7,872 nucleotides of DNA from Nitrososphaeraceae archaeon (GCA_029240395.1 JAREAJ010000034.1:1-7872), one strand, 5' to 3'; counted from the first letter of the stretch, positions 1-5,663 are shown. Numbers and translations: made by a program. The notes: generated by a model not told the origin, from the letters alone.

Positions 1-297
1 CTCCTTAACTTCTACAGTGTTAGTTGTTTTGAGTTTGATATTTTCTATCTCTTCTTTCTCTAGCACAACATAGTCGTTACTTGTTATCTCATATCCTTTT
101 TTGATTTCAGACCAAGGGACTTCTCTTTCTTCCACAGGACACCATTTTTTGTATTTGATTTTATGGCCTTTATCACAAAGCTGATTAAATGAAGTGTATT
201 CCTCTTTTTGTGTCGCAGAAAAAACCTGAATCGGAATATTCACTAGCCCAAACGATATACTCCCTTTCCATATAGCTCTAGCAGCCATTGCCGCCAT
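1..297 (-). CDS. ku: Ku protein (prokaryotic NHEJ), N-terminal 99 residues; gene runs off the left edge
   Basis: Reading the minus strand from the ATG at 297 gives an open frame of 99 codons that continues past base 1. The translation has the N-terminal signature of the prokaryotic Ku family: a segment reading RAIWKGSISFGLVNIPI near residues 7-23, then a segment with FNQLC, IKYKKWCP and REVPW, then KGYE and YVVLEKEE. Ku homodimers ring broken DNA ends and recruit a LigD-type ligase/polymerase in non-homologous end joining; that is family knowledge, and no ligase gene lies in this window. The in-frame stop TAA at 315-313 limits the start to ATG 297 or ATG 288; many Ku proteins begin shortly before RAIWKG, so 288 is possible. 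The beta-barrel and C-terminal region are outside the window. Identification is firm; whether the full gene is intact cannot be seen. Confidence 0.93.
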   Translation of the reverse strand, partial: MAAMAARAIWKGSISFGLVNIPIQVFSATQKEEYTSFNQLCDKGHKIKYKKWCPVEEREVPWSEIKKGYEITSNDYVVLEKEEIENIKLKTTNTVEVKE

Positions 298-321
298 CCA
301 CTCTGTGAGTCGTTACTCAAA

Positions 322-346
322 CATAAATGGACTAGACTCTTTATAT
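322..346 (-). promoter_or_regulatory. candidate ku promoter (two TATA-like elements)
   Basis: On the minus strand an ATATAAA lies at 346-340 and a CATTTATG-like element at 329-322. The first would place transcription start near 317, the second near 298-300, giving a short leader or none. Neither is backed by a clear BRE, so the choice between them is open. Confidence 0.4.
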
Positions 347-393
347 CGACTTCGGGACAAGTTACTATATGTTTAGCTGTTATATCTTTTCAG

Positions 394-435
394 GTAGAGC
401 TATTATAGTAGAGCTATTTTGTTAGAGCTACAGAG
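394..435 (+). repeat. three tandem 14-bp units sharing TAGAGCTA
   Basis: TAGAGCTA occurs at 395-402, 409-416 and 423-430, each exactly 14 bp after the previous one. Units one and two also share flanking bases (GTAGAGCTATT), while unit three is TTAGAGCTAC. The array lies about 100 bp upstream of ku and about 200 bp upstream of the DedA-family gene. A fourth copy in the opposite orientation (TAGCTCTA, 273-280) falls in the first codons of ku, where it encodes part of Ala-Arg-Ala-Ile. The arrangement suggests a regulator-binding array, but function is inferred. Confidence 0.7.
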
Positions 436-585
436 AGGGATGTCCTTCCGAGCTAAGATGGACCCAGTGTGACGCCAGGTCAAGAGCAACCATGGCAGAT
501 TAAATATCCCTACATAATGGGCTATCATTATATGGCGTCATATTCATCTCAAAGATAATTCAAATCAGGCTAGAGGCTCCTGCAG

Positions 586-593
586 TTTTTATA
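586..593 (+). promoter_or_regulatory. TATA box for the DedA-family gene
   Basis: TTTTTATA ends 37 bp before the ATG at 630, putting transcription start near 616 and leaving a leader of about 14 nt. There is no clear Shine-Dalgarno sequence before the ATG. Confidence 0.5.
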
Positions 594-629
594 GCTACAA
601 GCTTTCTAAGTAATTGATGGGCGTCTAGG

Positions 630-1355
630 ATGGCGGACACGATGATCGTCATGGCAATAATTATCTATGCTGCAGGGTTATCCGTCCTGATTCAAGATAC
701 GGAAAAAGCTAGTATATTTGACACGATAACCTCAGCAGTATCTTCATGGATAGCGGAGTTTGGTTATCCGGCGGTTTTCTTTGTAGCGCTGCTCGAGAAC
801 TTGTTTCCACCCATTCCAAGCGAAGTCATTTTTCCACTTGTGGGATTTGTTGCATACCATAACAATCTGGGAATAGTACATGCAATAGCAATGGGTCTTG
901 TGGGAGCCTTAGGATCTACTGTAGGGGCAATAGTGATCTATTATATTGCGCTGAGAATTGGCAAACCCGCCATACTAAAATTCGGAAGATACGTCGGCGT
1001 TGGTGAAAACGGGTTATTAAAAGCTGAATCGTGGTTCCAAAAATACGGTGTAATAGCGGTTTTCAGCGGTCGAATGGCTCCTGCAGTTCGTGAGCTAATA
1101 TCTATTCCGGCAGGGATAGGCCGAATGGCTCTACCAAAATTCGTTCTTTTTACCTTCGCAGGATCTGCAATATGGAGTGTTGCTCTAACCCTTTTGGGTT
1201 ATTTTCTCGGAGACGCTTGGAATGAGATGGCAGACCAATTATCAAATGTTTTAAGCATAGTGGCCATAGCCATACTTGTGACTATTATCACAGTACTGGG
1301 CTTTAAGTATTACAAGAAGAAGAAGAGTGAACATAAAAGAATGGACAAGGTATAG
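630..1355 (+). CDS. DedA/VTT-domain family integral membrane protein
   Basis: The 241-aa product is highly hydrophobic and fits the DedA (SNARE-associated/VTT) family. Residues 43-75 give the first conserved block, with EN at 56-57, the PPIPSE stretch around 60-65 and the following Pro/Gly-rich re-entrant segment. Residues 141-170 give the second, with SGRMAP...RE (R148, P151, R154) and the AGIGRM turn. Membrane spans follow near 172-195 and 205-225, and a Lys-rich tail (226-240) probably faces the cytoplasm. Bacterial relatives act in membrane homeostasis, including proton-linked flipping of undecaprenyl-phosphate and phospholipids; the archaeal substrate is unknown. An additional hydrophobic stretch at residues 5-22 precedes the usual start of the domain. 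ATGs at 642 and 651 are alternative starts, and the stop at 615-617 rules out anything much longer. The gene is divergent from ku and convergent with the MscS-like gene. Confidence 0.9.
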   Translation: MADTMIVMAIIIYAAGLSVLIQDTEKASIFDTITSAVSSWIAEFGYPAVFFVALLENLFPPIPSEVIFPLVGFVAYHNNLGIVHAIAMGLVGALGSTVGAIVIYYIALRIGKPAILKFGRYVGVGENGLLKAESWFQKYGVIAVFSGRMAPAVRELISIPAGIGRMALPKFVLFTFAGSAIWSVALTLLGYFLGDAWNEMADQLSNVLSIVAIAILVTIITVLGFKYYKKKKSEHKRMDKV

Positions 1356-1478
1356 CCATAAAAATCTAATTTGAAACCAGGGACGGCATTCTCGCTTTAT
1401 TTTCTCGGTTCCTACCAAGTGCCTTTGCCTTTAAAATTCTTAATCTACACAACGACGGAATAGAATTTTCTGATTCGC

Positions 1479-1498
1479 GATTAAACTTGATTAAACTT
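1479..1498 (+). repeat. two adjacent copies of GATTAAACTT
   Basis: GATTAAACTT is repeated head to tail at 1479-1488 and 1489-1498, followed by TTTATAG. It lies in the gap between the convergent DedA-family and MscS-like genes. No downstream gene uses it as a promoter in an obvious way, and function is unknown. Confidence 0.5.
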
Positions 1499-1545
1499 TT
1501 ATAGTCTGATAATTCATGCAACAGAATTGTGAATTGACCCTATTG

Positions 1546-1569
1546 CACAAGATTAGATTTCTTCTTGTG
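1546..1569. terminator. 7-bp hairpin between convergent genes, possible 3'-end signal
   Basis: CACAAGA at 1546-1552 is the exact reverse complement of TCTTGTG at 1563-1569, with a 10-nt T-rich loop. It begins 32 bp beyond the stop of the minus-strand MscS-like gene. Archaeal termination relies more on U-tracts than hairpins, so this assignment is tentative. Confidence 0.3.
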
Positions 1570-1600
1570 TTCTATAACCCGATCGTTTGAATTAGGTAAG

Positions 1601-2236
1601 TCATGAACTTTTACTCACGACTACTGTTCCACTTACCATAGAAGAACTGGGAACAAGGACTATATCCCCTTTTTCGGTGAAGAGTCTTACATATAAAAGT
1701 TCAATATCATAAATGATACCCGAGTTGCTGCTTATCGTAATCTTATCACCTATCTTGAATGGTCTTACCAGCGATAGGTAAAGCCCCGATATCATATTTG
1801 CTAGAATATTTTGCGAAGCAAAACCAATAATAAGAGCAGTTACAGTGCTTAACGATGCGGCAACTATCGGATTTTGCGCCAGATAAGATATTATCGTGGC
1901 AACAATAATAATGGCACCTGTGATTCTTATGAAACTTCTTATCGCTTTAGCTGTCTCCAGTGACCGGTCAGCTAAGGCAAGCCTGTAGGAGACAGTGCTT
2001 ATCGTTTCTAGAAGAAGGTATCCAATAATGGCAACTTCTGCAGTCTGAATATACATCAATTCTTGGTGAGGCAGCCTGGAATTCAGAACTAATGTGCTTA
2101 TGGTAAGAGTAGTAGAGAGTATTATTACCAATACCACAATTCTTTTTATGATTGCGTTCTTCGAACTTGTATGACTCTGATAGGATTGACCAATTCGACC
2201 TTCAGCATTTTTACTATTTTTCTCTCCCTCTTTCAT
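1601..2236 (-). CDS. small-conductance mechanosensitive channel, MscS family, short form
   Basis: The 211-aa protein has a polar N-terminus (1-28), transmembrane spans near 29-52, 62-84 and 103-120, and then an amphipathic pore-lining helix around 125-156. The pore region carries the family's small-residue pattern (IIGFASQNILANMISGLYL) and leads into RPFKIGDKI at 158-166, the start of the MscS beta domain. The beta domain continues to about residue 207 with a GDIVLVPSSSM segment, and the protein ends there. The vestibule alpha/beta domain found in full-length MscS (E. coli about 286 aa) is absent. MscS channels form membrane heptamers that release solutes under hypo-osmotic stress. The ATG at 2236 is preceded by a TATA element at suitable spacing. 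The early end looks like a compact family form and not a frameshift, though I cannot exclude recent C-terminal loss. Confidence 0.9.
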   Translation of the reverse strand: MKEGEKNSKNAEGRIGQSYQSHTSSKNAIIKRIVVLVIILSTTLTISTLVLNSRLPHQELMYIQTAEVAIIGYLLLETISTVSYRLALADRSLETAKAIRSFIRITGAIIIVATIISYLAQNPIVAASLSTVTALIIGFASQNILANMISGLYLSLVRPFKIGDKITISSNSGIIYDIELLYVRLFTEKGDIVLVPSSSMVSGTVVVSKSS

Positions 2237-2264
2237 TGTTGTTAATATCAGTAAAGGAACAAGA

Positions 2265-2277
2265 TTAAAAATAAATC
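2265..2277 (-). promoter_or_regulatory. TATA box for the MscS-like gene
   Basis: The minus strand reads GATTTATTTTTAA here, centred about 35 bp upstream of the ATG at 2236. Transcription would start near 2245, giving a leader of under 10 nt. Confidence 0.5.
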
Positions 2278-2400
2278 TGATTCAACTTTTCGAAAGGTCA
2301 AGATAACTTGCAAACACCGCCCTCATTCCTTACTGAGCAAAATATACCAGTCAACCCGGTAGCATGAATTTCTTACTATGTAGTATAGGATTCGGTTGTA

Positions 2401-2601
2401 TTGGAAAAGGAAAACATATTCAGCCATTCTGAACGGTCGCGTGGACAGCGGGGTCACGATCACCAGTGGCAAGCCATCAAATCAATATACCATGATATAC
2501 AGTCCAAAGACTTAGACTTCAACTCTCTAAGGATGGTCAGCGTTTCCGAAGAGTTGCAGATAGTCCAAAGTACAATAGACCAAGTCAGTACAATAGACTA
2601 G
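2401..2601 (+). CDS. hypothetical small protein, doubtful, TTG start
   Basis: This 66-codon frame opens with TTG; the in-frame stop at 2386-2388 leaves no upstream ATG. The product is hydrophilic, rich in Ser, Gln, Glu and His, with HDHQWQ near residues 19-24 and no hydrophobic segment. I do not recognise a family. Its last residues repeat (STIDQVSTID) because of an 18-bp DNA duplication that also brings in the stop codon. There is no clear Shine-Dalgarno, and the TATA-like sequence around 2383-2390 is too close for a leaderless start. Codon choice is unremarkable. It could be a real small gene, a remnant, or chance; I keep it only because nothing else explains this stretch. Confidence 0.28.
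   Translation: MEKENIFSHSERSRGQRGHDHQWQAIKSIYHDIQSKDLDFNSLRMVSVSEELQIVQSTIDQVSTID
2569..2598 (+). repeat. direct repeat AGTACAATAGAC, 18-bp period
   Basis: AGTACAATAGAC occurs at 2569-2580 and again at 2587-2598, separated by 6 bp. It looks like a small local duplication at the end of the doubtful ORF. Confidence 0.75.
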
Positions 2602-2770
2602 GTAGCAATCATAGCGTTAAAGCCTCCTACGCGTTGCATTTTGCTTATCCTAGGTACTTGGGCCATGCAAGAACTTCAGATGTAGCAAGATAGCAATGGC
2701 AGCTTGCAATATTAAACATGAAATGAATAAGGCAAAAAAAGAGGAGAACGTCCATTATAAGTTGTAATTA

Positions 2771-2796
2771 TCGTAAGTATTTTTTTTATCTTACGA
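2771..2796. terminator. 7-bp hairpin with T-rich loop, possible terminator
   Basis: TCGTAAG at 2771-2777 pairs perfectly with CTTACGA at 2790-2796. The 12-nt loop holds an uninterrupted run of eight T on the plus strand. It lies 58 bp beyond the stop of the minus-strand 138-aa gene, but the run is T only on the plus strand, so it would better stop rightward transcripts. Confidence 0.35.
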
Positions 2797-2853
2797 CATT
2801 TCCGGTACAGGAGAAGTCATAGTTACGGGAGCAGCTTTGCGGCCTTATTTTCT

Positions 2854-3270
2854 TCAAGATTCTCCCATCGCATATTTGTCGAACTTGGGTTTGTGCTTTT
2901 CGATAAGAGGGATGATCTTTTCCATAATGATTGTGTTGAAATCTTTTTGTTCTACGTCCAAGGTTAAAAGTAGGTAATAGCTTTCATTAATTGGTACAGT
3001 TGCGCGATTTACTTTTTGATACCTACCAAACGCATACAACAGATTGCCAATTTTTGGTTGGAATTTCACCCTAGTTTTTTGTCTTGATATTGTATTTGCA
3101 GCATAGTCTTCGTTTTCTTCTTCTGTAAGCAGCATCTGTACACCTTGTTTGTGTTCAAAATTAAGTAAAGTTCCGAATTTGTTAGTAATGCCTACCCACC
3201 GAATCGTCTTTTCAAGCTCGAGGATTTCCTTGGTAAAGGCATAGAGAAACTCGTAATCAATCGTAGTCAT
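2854..3270 (-). CDS. roadblock-like small protein (resembles the archaeal DUF6659-type family)
   Basis: The 138-aa product has the arrangement of archaeal roadblock/longin-like orphan proteins. An N-terminal helix (5-20) leads to a strand pair, IRWVGITNKFGTLL (23-36), then a long helical part with EEENEDYAANTISRQKTR (50-67), then FQPKIGNLLYAFGRYQKVNRATVPI (70-94), and a strand plus final helix to about 125. The 'sensing self versus dimer' fold typically forms dimers and works with small GTPases or in signalling complexes; no partner is adjacent here. The fragment at the right edge is a probable paralogue, sharing the block with a Gly at the end of the middle helix, YxxxxY/K, a TxPL/I strand and a C-terminal LLxxxD helix. 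Family naming is from memory of this group and needs a profile search. A TATA box sits at the right distance for ATG 3270. Confidence 0.75.
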   Translation of the reverse strand: MTTIDYEFLYAFTKEILELEKTIRWVGITNKFGTLLNFEHKQGVQMLLTEEENEDYAANTISRQKTRVKFQPKIGNLLYAFGRYQKVNRATVPINESYYLLLTLDVEQKDFNTIIMEKIIPLIEKHKPKFDKYAMGES

Positions 3271-3296
3271 CGCTCTAAAAGATCTCGTTGATTTGG

Positions 3297-3308
3297 TTAT
3301 TATTTTTT
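3297..3308 (-). promoter_or_regulatory. TATA box for the 138-aa roadblock-like gene
   Basis: The minus strand reads AAAAAATAATAA, centred about 32 bp upstream of ATG 3270. Predicted transcription start is near 3276, so the mRNA would be almost leaderless. Confidence 0.5.
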
Positions 3309-3370
3309 ACCGTGTCACCTGAATCCATCCTATTCTTGTAAAACCAACCAGAGCTTTACTAATCAATGGC

Positions 3371-3395
3371 GATTCACAAGTAGGGTCTGTGAATC
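3371..3395. repeat. inverted repeat 1: GATTCACA / TGTGAATC
   Basis: GATTCACA at 3371-3378 is perfectly complementary to TGTGAATC at 3388-3395, with a 9-nt loop. Its right arm shares AATC with the left arm of the next inverted repeat, so the two hairpins cannot form together. AATCAAT at 3361-3367 and ATTGATT at 3409-3415 could close an outer stem around this one. Confidence 0.75.
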
Positions 3396-3415
3396 AATTA
3401 GAATATGAATTGATT
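3392..3415. repeat. inverted repeat 2: AATCAATT / AATTGATT
   Basis: AATCAATT at 3392-3399 pairs perfectly with AATTGATT at 3408-3415 around an 8-nt loop. It overlaps inverted repeat 1 by four bases, creating two alternative folds. Confidence 0.75.
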
Positions 3416-3419
3416 GGAA

Positions 3420-3451
3420 TCTGAATATCTTAATAAAATACGATATTCAGA
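3420..3451. repeat. inverted repeat 3: TCTGAATATC / GATATTCAGA
   Basis: A perfect 10-bp stem (3420-3429 with 3442-3451) encloses a 12-nt AT-rich loop. It is the longest stem in the cluster and starts 5 bp after inverted repeat 2 ends. Confidence 0.8.
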
Positions 3452-3485
3452 ATCATAAAACATCAATAATTTGGGAATTCCTTGC

Positions 3486-3503
3486 ATTCAGAATGAATTC
3501 ATT
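3486..3503. repeat. ATTCAGAAT copy joined to palindrome AATGAATTCATT
   Basis: ATTCAGAAT at 3486-3494 repeats the right arm of inverted repeat 3 (3445-3453). It merges into a perfect 12-bp palindrome, AATGAATTCATT, at 3492-3503. Confidence 0.65.
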
Positions 3504-3575
3504 TTGAAGTACGAAATGAAGAAAGAAACAGTTCTCCTTTCTTCCTTGGCTCTAAATCTTCTTGCCTTTTCATAA

Positions 3576-3869
3576 TTAAACGCTTTCTTCCTGCTGAAAG
3601 CCAAAATAACAGGAATGACATTGCATTTTTCCATAAATAACGCCGCTTTTTCCACACGTTTCGCAGGCTTTGTCGTAATCTATTGTTGAGTCTAGCGATT
3701 TAGCCTTTTGAAGACATCTACCACAGATAGGCGCTTCTAAATTATGACTTGAGAGAAAGCCAGAGCCGCACTGTGCACACCTCAAACTGAACATTTTTCC
3801 CCTTGGTTTCCAGCGCTTGAACAAATTAATCATAGACAAGCGTATTATCTTAAAACGGTTAATTAACAT
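3576..3869 (-). CDS. small double zinc-knuckle protein
   Basis: The 97-aa product has eight cysteines in four CxxC pairs: C31/C34 with C49/C52, and C69/C72 with C84/C87. This is the pattern of two tandem four-Cys zinc ribbons or knuckles. The first 25 residues are basic with scattered hydrophobics (several Arg/Lys), which could contact nucleic acid. ATGs exist at 3869, 3833 and 3794. I favour 3869 because GGTGGGTG lies 4-11 nt upstream, resembling the archaeal Shine-Dalgarno; a start at 3794 (72 aa, right before the first CxxC) is preceded by AAGGGGAAAA and remains possible. I do not recognise a specific family. Such proteins may act as transcription, translation or protein-interaction adaptors, but nothing here fixes which. 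Confidence 0.75.
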   Translation of the reverse strand: MLINRFKIIRLSMINLFKRWKPRGKMFSLRCAQCGSGFLSSHNLEAPICGRCLQKAKSLDSTIDYDKACETCGKSGVIYGKMQCHSCYFGFQQEESV

Positions 3870-4112
3870 TTACACCCACCACAGACAGACATGGCGTGAG
3901 AAAAATCAGGTTCAGTTTTTTACCAGATGTAACTTCACAGCTGGCGACCCCCAAGGCGGAGCCGGATAAATATCCCTACGACTGTGGACAGGGATTCACA
4001 CACACACTTTGTTCCCACAAAAGTTAAAAAATACTGGGAGGCGGCTTATCCTCTGATACCCGCTTAAACATCAACCTGGCTTACTTTCCTGTGTATCTGT
4101 ACCATGCCATGT
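3870..4112. other. intergenic gap with a short CA repeat
   Basis: Between the exported-protein gene and the zinc-knuckle gene I see a CA dinucleotide run at about 3997-4007 and the T-tract listed separately. No further gene is supported. Confidence 0.5.
4018..4033 (-). terminator. T-tract terminator after the exported-protein gene
   Basis: On the minus strand, GTATTTTTTAACTTTT occurs about 80 nt beyond the TAG at 4113-4115. Tracts of T on the coding strand are the usual intrinsic termination signal in archaea. Confidence 0.5.
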
Positions 4113-5255
4113 CTATGCAGATTCACTGGTTGTATTTGTAGTCTGGTTCTGAGAGCTCGCAGCTGCGGCTCCTGATGGAGACTGTACGACAATTCCAAAC
4201 TTCGAACTTTCAACGAATTCTCCCATCGGTGTTCCACCAACAACATCCACAGTAACTTCGACATCTTTTGGACCATCGGTTTCAAATGTATACTCCTGAA
4301 TGCCCGTTCCATCATCTGCTCTTTGGTTCTTGAGATCTTCTAAGACTGTACCGTCTGGTTCGGTGACCTTAAAACCGTACCTTACTCTGTCAACGATACC
4401 TCCAGCTGCATCGCTAAACAGAATTCCAAATTCGACAGGCTGTCCAGCGACGATGACCTCTGGATCCCATAGGAGTTGCAATATGTAAGTCCCCCTAGCA
4501 GTCTGAATCTCCAAAGGCGGTTTTGGAACTTCAATTTGGCTTTCAGGTGCAGGAGGTTGTCCTTGACCAGTTGCCTGTAAATCATAAACATATTGTATCG
4601 GAGGATTGCCGGTTGTTACATCTGCATAAGTTTCAGCTTTAACAGGATAAGGCAGATTACTATTAACCCAGATCCGATTATCGACTCCCTTGTGATATGC
4701 TATCACTGTTGTGTCATAAGTTCCAGCAGGAACTGTAACTTTTGCTGCTCCACCAGGGTTAACAGGTGATCCTCCTATAGAACCGATTTTCCCCCAGTTT
4801 ACAGCGGACAATGACTGGCCAGGTCGTGGAACAAATGATTCAAGCCACTGAAGCGTATTTGCGTACGCACTCCGGTAAGGAGACATCTCTTTTGGAATAA
4901 CAGAACTGCCAAGGGCTGTTAAGTCAAGGTCGCTCAGATGAAAAGTACCATTTAGAACCTTGCCCTTATCTACAACGAACACGGGAGCTATCCAATATTT
5001 CCCTGTTTCGTTGAAATCTTTGAAGAATACAGTCATAGTGAAAGGTTGACCTTGATTGGTATCGTGGTCCTGGATCTTGTAAGTATAGTAAGTATTTTCC
5101 TTGGCACCTTTGCCCAGGTACCACATGTCGTTTTGTTGTGCATTGGCTGCTATTCCTCCTGAAATGGAATAAGGGAGGGCTAACATGGAGACCAAGACGA
5201 TGACAACTAGTAATGATGTAAGGCTGGCATATTCGCGGTTCTCACAGCTTATCAT
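4113..5255 (-). CDS. exported protein of unknown function with C-terminal Ig-like domain
   Basis: The 380-aa protein starts with an Arg-containing n-region and a hydrophobic stretch (11-36), then a likely signal-peptidase site after ANA (37-39). Mature residues 44-227 form a Tyr/Trp-rich, beta-looking domain that I cannot assign. A Pro/Gln linker (228-247) joins it to residues 248-358, which resemble the Ig-like domains of thaumarchaeal secreted proteins (WDPEVIVAGQPVEFGILF, YGFKVTEPDG). The tail (361-380) is Ala/Ser/Thr/Asn-rich. N-glycosylation sequons are visible at N82, N102, N370 and N374. There is no C-terminal membrane span, PEFG-type sorting motif or lipobox, so it is probably released or held by other envelope proteins. 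No copper-site motif is evident. A TATA box at leaderless spacing supports the ATG at 5255. Confidence 0.85.
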   Translation of the reverse strand: MISCENREYASLTSLLVVIVLVSMLALPYSISGGIAANAQQNDMWYLGKGAKENTYYTYKIQDHDTNQGQPFTMTVFFKDFNETGKYWIAPVFVVDKGKVLNGTFHLSDLDLTALGSSVIPKEMSPYRSAYANTLQWLESFVPRPGQSLSAVNWGKIGSIGGSPVNPGGAAKVTVPAGTYDTTVIAYHKGVDNRIWVNSNLPYPVKAETYADVTTGNPPIQYVYDLQATGQGQPPAPESQIEVPKPPLEIQTARGTYILQLLWDPEVIVAGQPVEFGILFSDAAGGIVDRVRYGFKVTEPDGTVLEDLKNQRADDGTGIQEYTFETDGPKDVEVTVDVVGGTPMGEFVESSKFGIVVQSPSGAAAASSQNQTTNTTSESA

Positions 5256-5280
5256 TACTAAAAATAGATCCCAAGGGACT

Positions 5281-5290
5281 CATAAAGGTT
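5281..5290 (-). promoter_or_regulatory. TATA box for the exported-protein gene
   Basis: The minus strand reads AACCTTTATG, centred about 29 bp upstream of ATG 5255. Transcription would start near 5258, making this mRNA essentially leaderless. Confidence 0.6.
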
Positions 5291-5406
5291 TTCGAATGTA
5301 CGTCATATCGCAAATGCCTTATAAGAATACTAGAGCAAATTGCATCAAAGCTGACCGGAGGCAACACAAATAAAGGAACAATTATTACTCTTCTAATGAG
5401 AAGCTT

Positions 5407-5574
5407 ATGTGCAACTGTCCGAATGTACATTTTTATGAGGTTGATTTTAAACTTGCAGGCATGCAGGTCGTTCCCTCACATAAAAATTGCGGCGATGCAC
5501 TCAACGAAGATCAGAATTCTAAATTTGAAAAAGAACTTTTGAAATACTGGGGTTTTGAAAATAAGGCGCGTTAA
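5407..5574 (+). CDS. 55-aa Cys/His-containing small protein
   Basis: An ATG at 5407 opens a 55-codon frame ending at TAA 5572-5574. The in-frame stop at 5371-5373 and the lack of other ATGs fix the start. The product begins MCNCPNVHFYEVDF and has C2, C4 and H8 near the N-terminus and H25 and C28 in the middle, a spacing that could bind one metal ion. The second half is a charged helix (about 33-48, EDQNSKFEKELLKYWGF). Overall composition looks like a genuine cytoplasmic protein and not random translation. An A/T-rich element at 5365-5376 (ACAAATAAAGG) could be its TATA box. It sits between the divergent exported-protein gene and the 84-aa gene, in the same direction as the latter with a 100-bp gap. 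Family unknown to me. Confidence 0.6.
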   Translation: MCNCPNVHFYEVDFKLAGMQVVPSHKNCGDALNEDQNSKFEKELLKYWGFENKAR

Positions 5575-5632
5575 CTTGGCACGGTCATGATTGCTTTTTT
5601 GCTCGTGACTTCGATAAGCAGTCTTTTCGTCA

Positions 5633-5644
5633 ACTTTATAAATA
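5633..5644 (+). promoter_or_regulatory. TATA box for the 84-aa gene
   Basis: ACTTTATAAATA is a near-consensus archaeal TATA box centred about 36 bp before ATG 5675, predicting transcription start near 5665. Confidence 0.7.
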
Positions 5645-5663
5645 GCCGTATTAACTCTGCTAT

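Larger units (their letters stand above)
298..629. other. divergent intergenic region between ku and the DedA-family gene
   Basis: These 332 bp hold the promoters of both flanking genes and the 14-bp-period repeat at 394-435. Open frames here are very short (for example 10 codons from the ATG at 439). No RNA gene is recognised. Confidence 0.7.
2237..2853. other. sparse 617-bp region, at most one doubtful small ORF
   Basis: Between the MscS-like gene and the 138-aa gene I see only the TTG-started ORF at 2401-2601, its short direct repeat, and a hairpin at 2771-2796. No tRNA, transposon end or longer frame is visible on either strand. Confidence 0.6.
3271..3575. other. intergenic region rich in inverted repeats
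   Basis: This 305-bp gap lies between two minus-strand genes. Its right-hand two thirds (3361-3503) contain a chain of perfect AT-rich dyads listed separately; its left part holds the promoter of the 138-aa gene. No ORF of note was found. Confidence 0.7.

Noticed and set aside
501..513. TAAATATCCCTAC here is repeated exactly at 3967-3979.
   Set aside because: A single 13-bp match between two intergenic spots is expected about by chance in a window this size, and flanking sequence does not match well.
2645..2755. 36-codon minus-strand ORF with hydrophobic Cys-rich translation.
   Set aside because: Short, no promoter or ribosome site at sensible spacing, and composition typical of translated AT-rich non-coding DNA.
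4064..4591. Several 60-80 codon frames on both strands.
   Set aside because: All lie within or overlap the well-supported exported-protein gene in other frames and read as low-quality shadows.
5185..5430. Overlapping 62-codon frames on both strands at the exported-protein promoter.
   Set aside because: They cover the start, TATA box and leader of the real gene and have no protein-like pattern.
5396..5545. 49-codon plus-strand frame from ATG 5396, overlapping the 55-aa gene.
   Set aside because: Its translation is biased to Ile, Leu, Arg and Lys without motif, whereas the overlapping frame from 5407 gives a coherent Cys/His protein.
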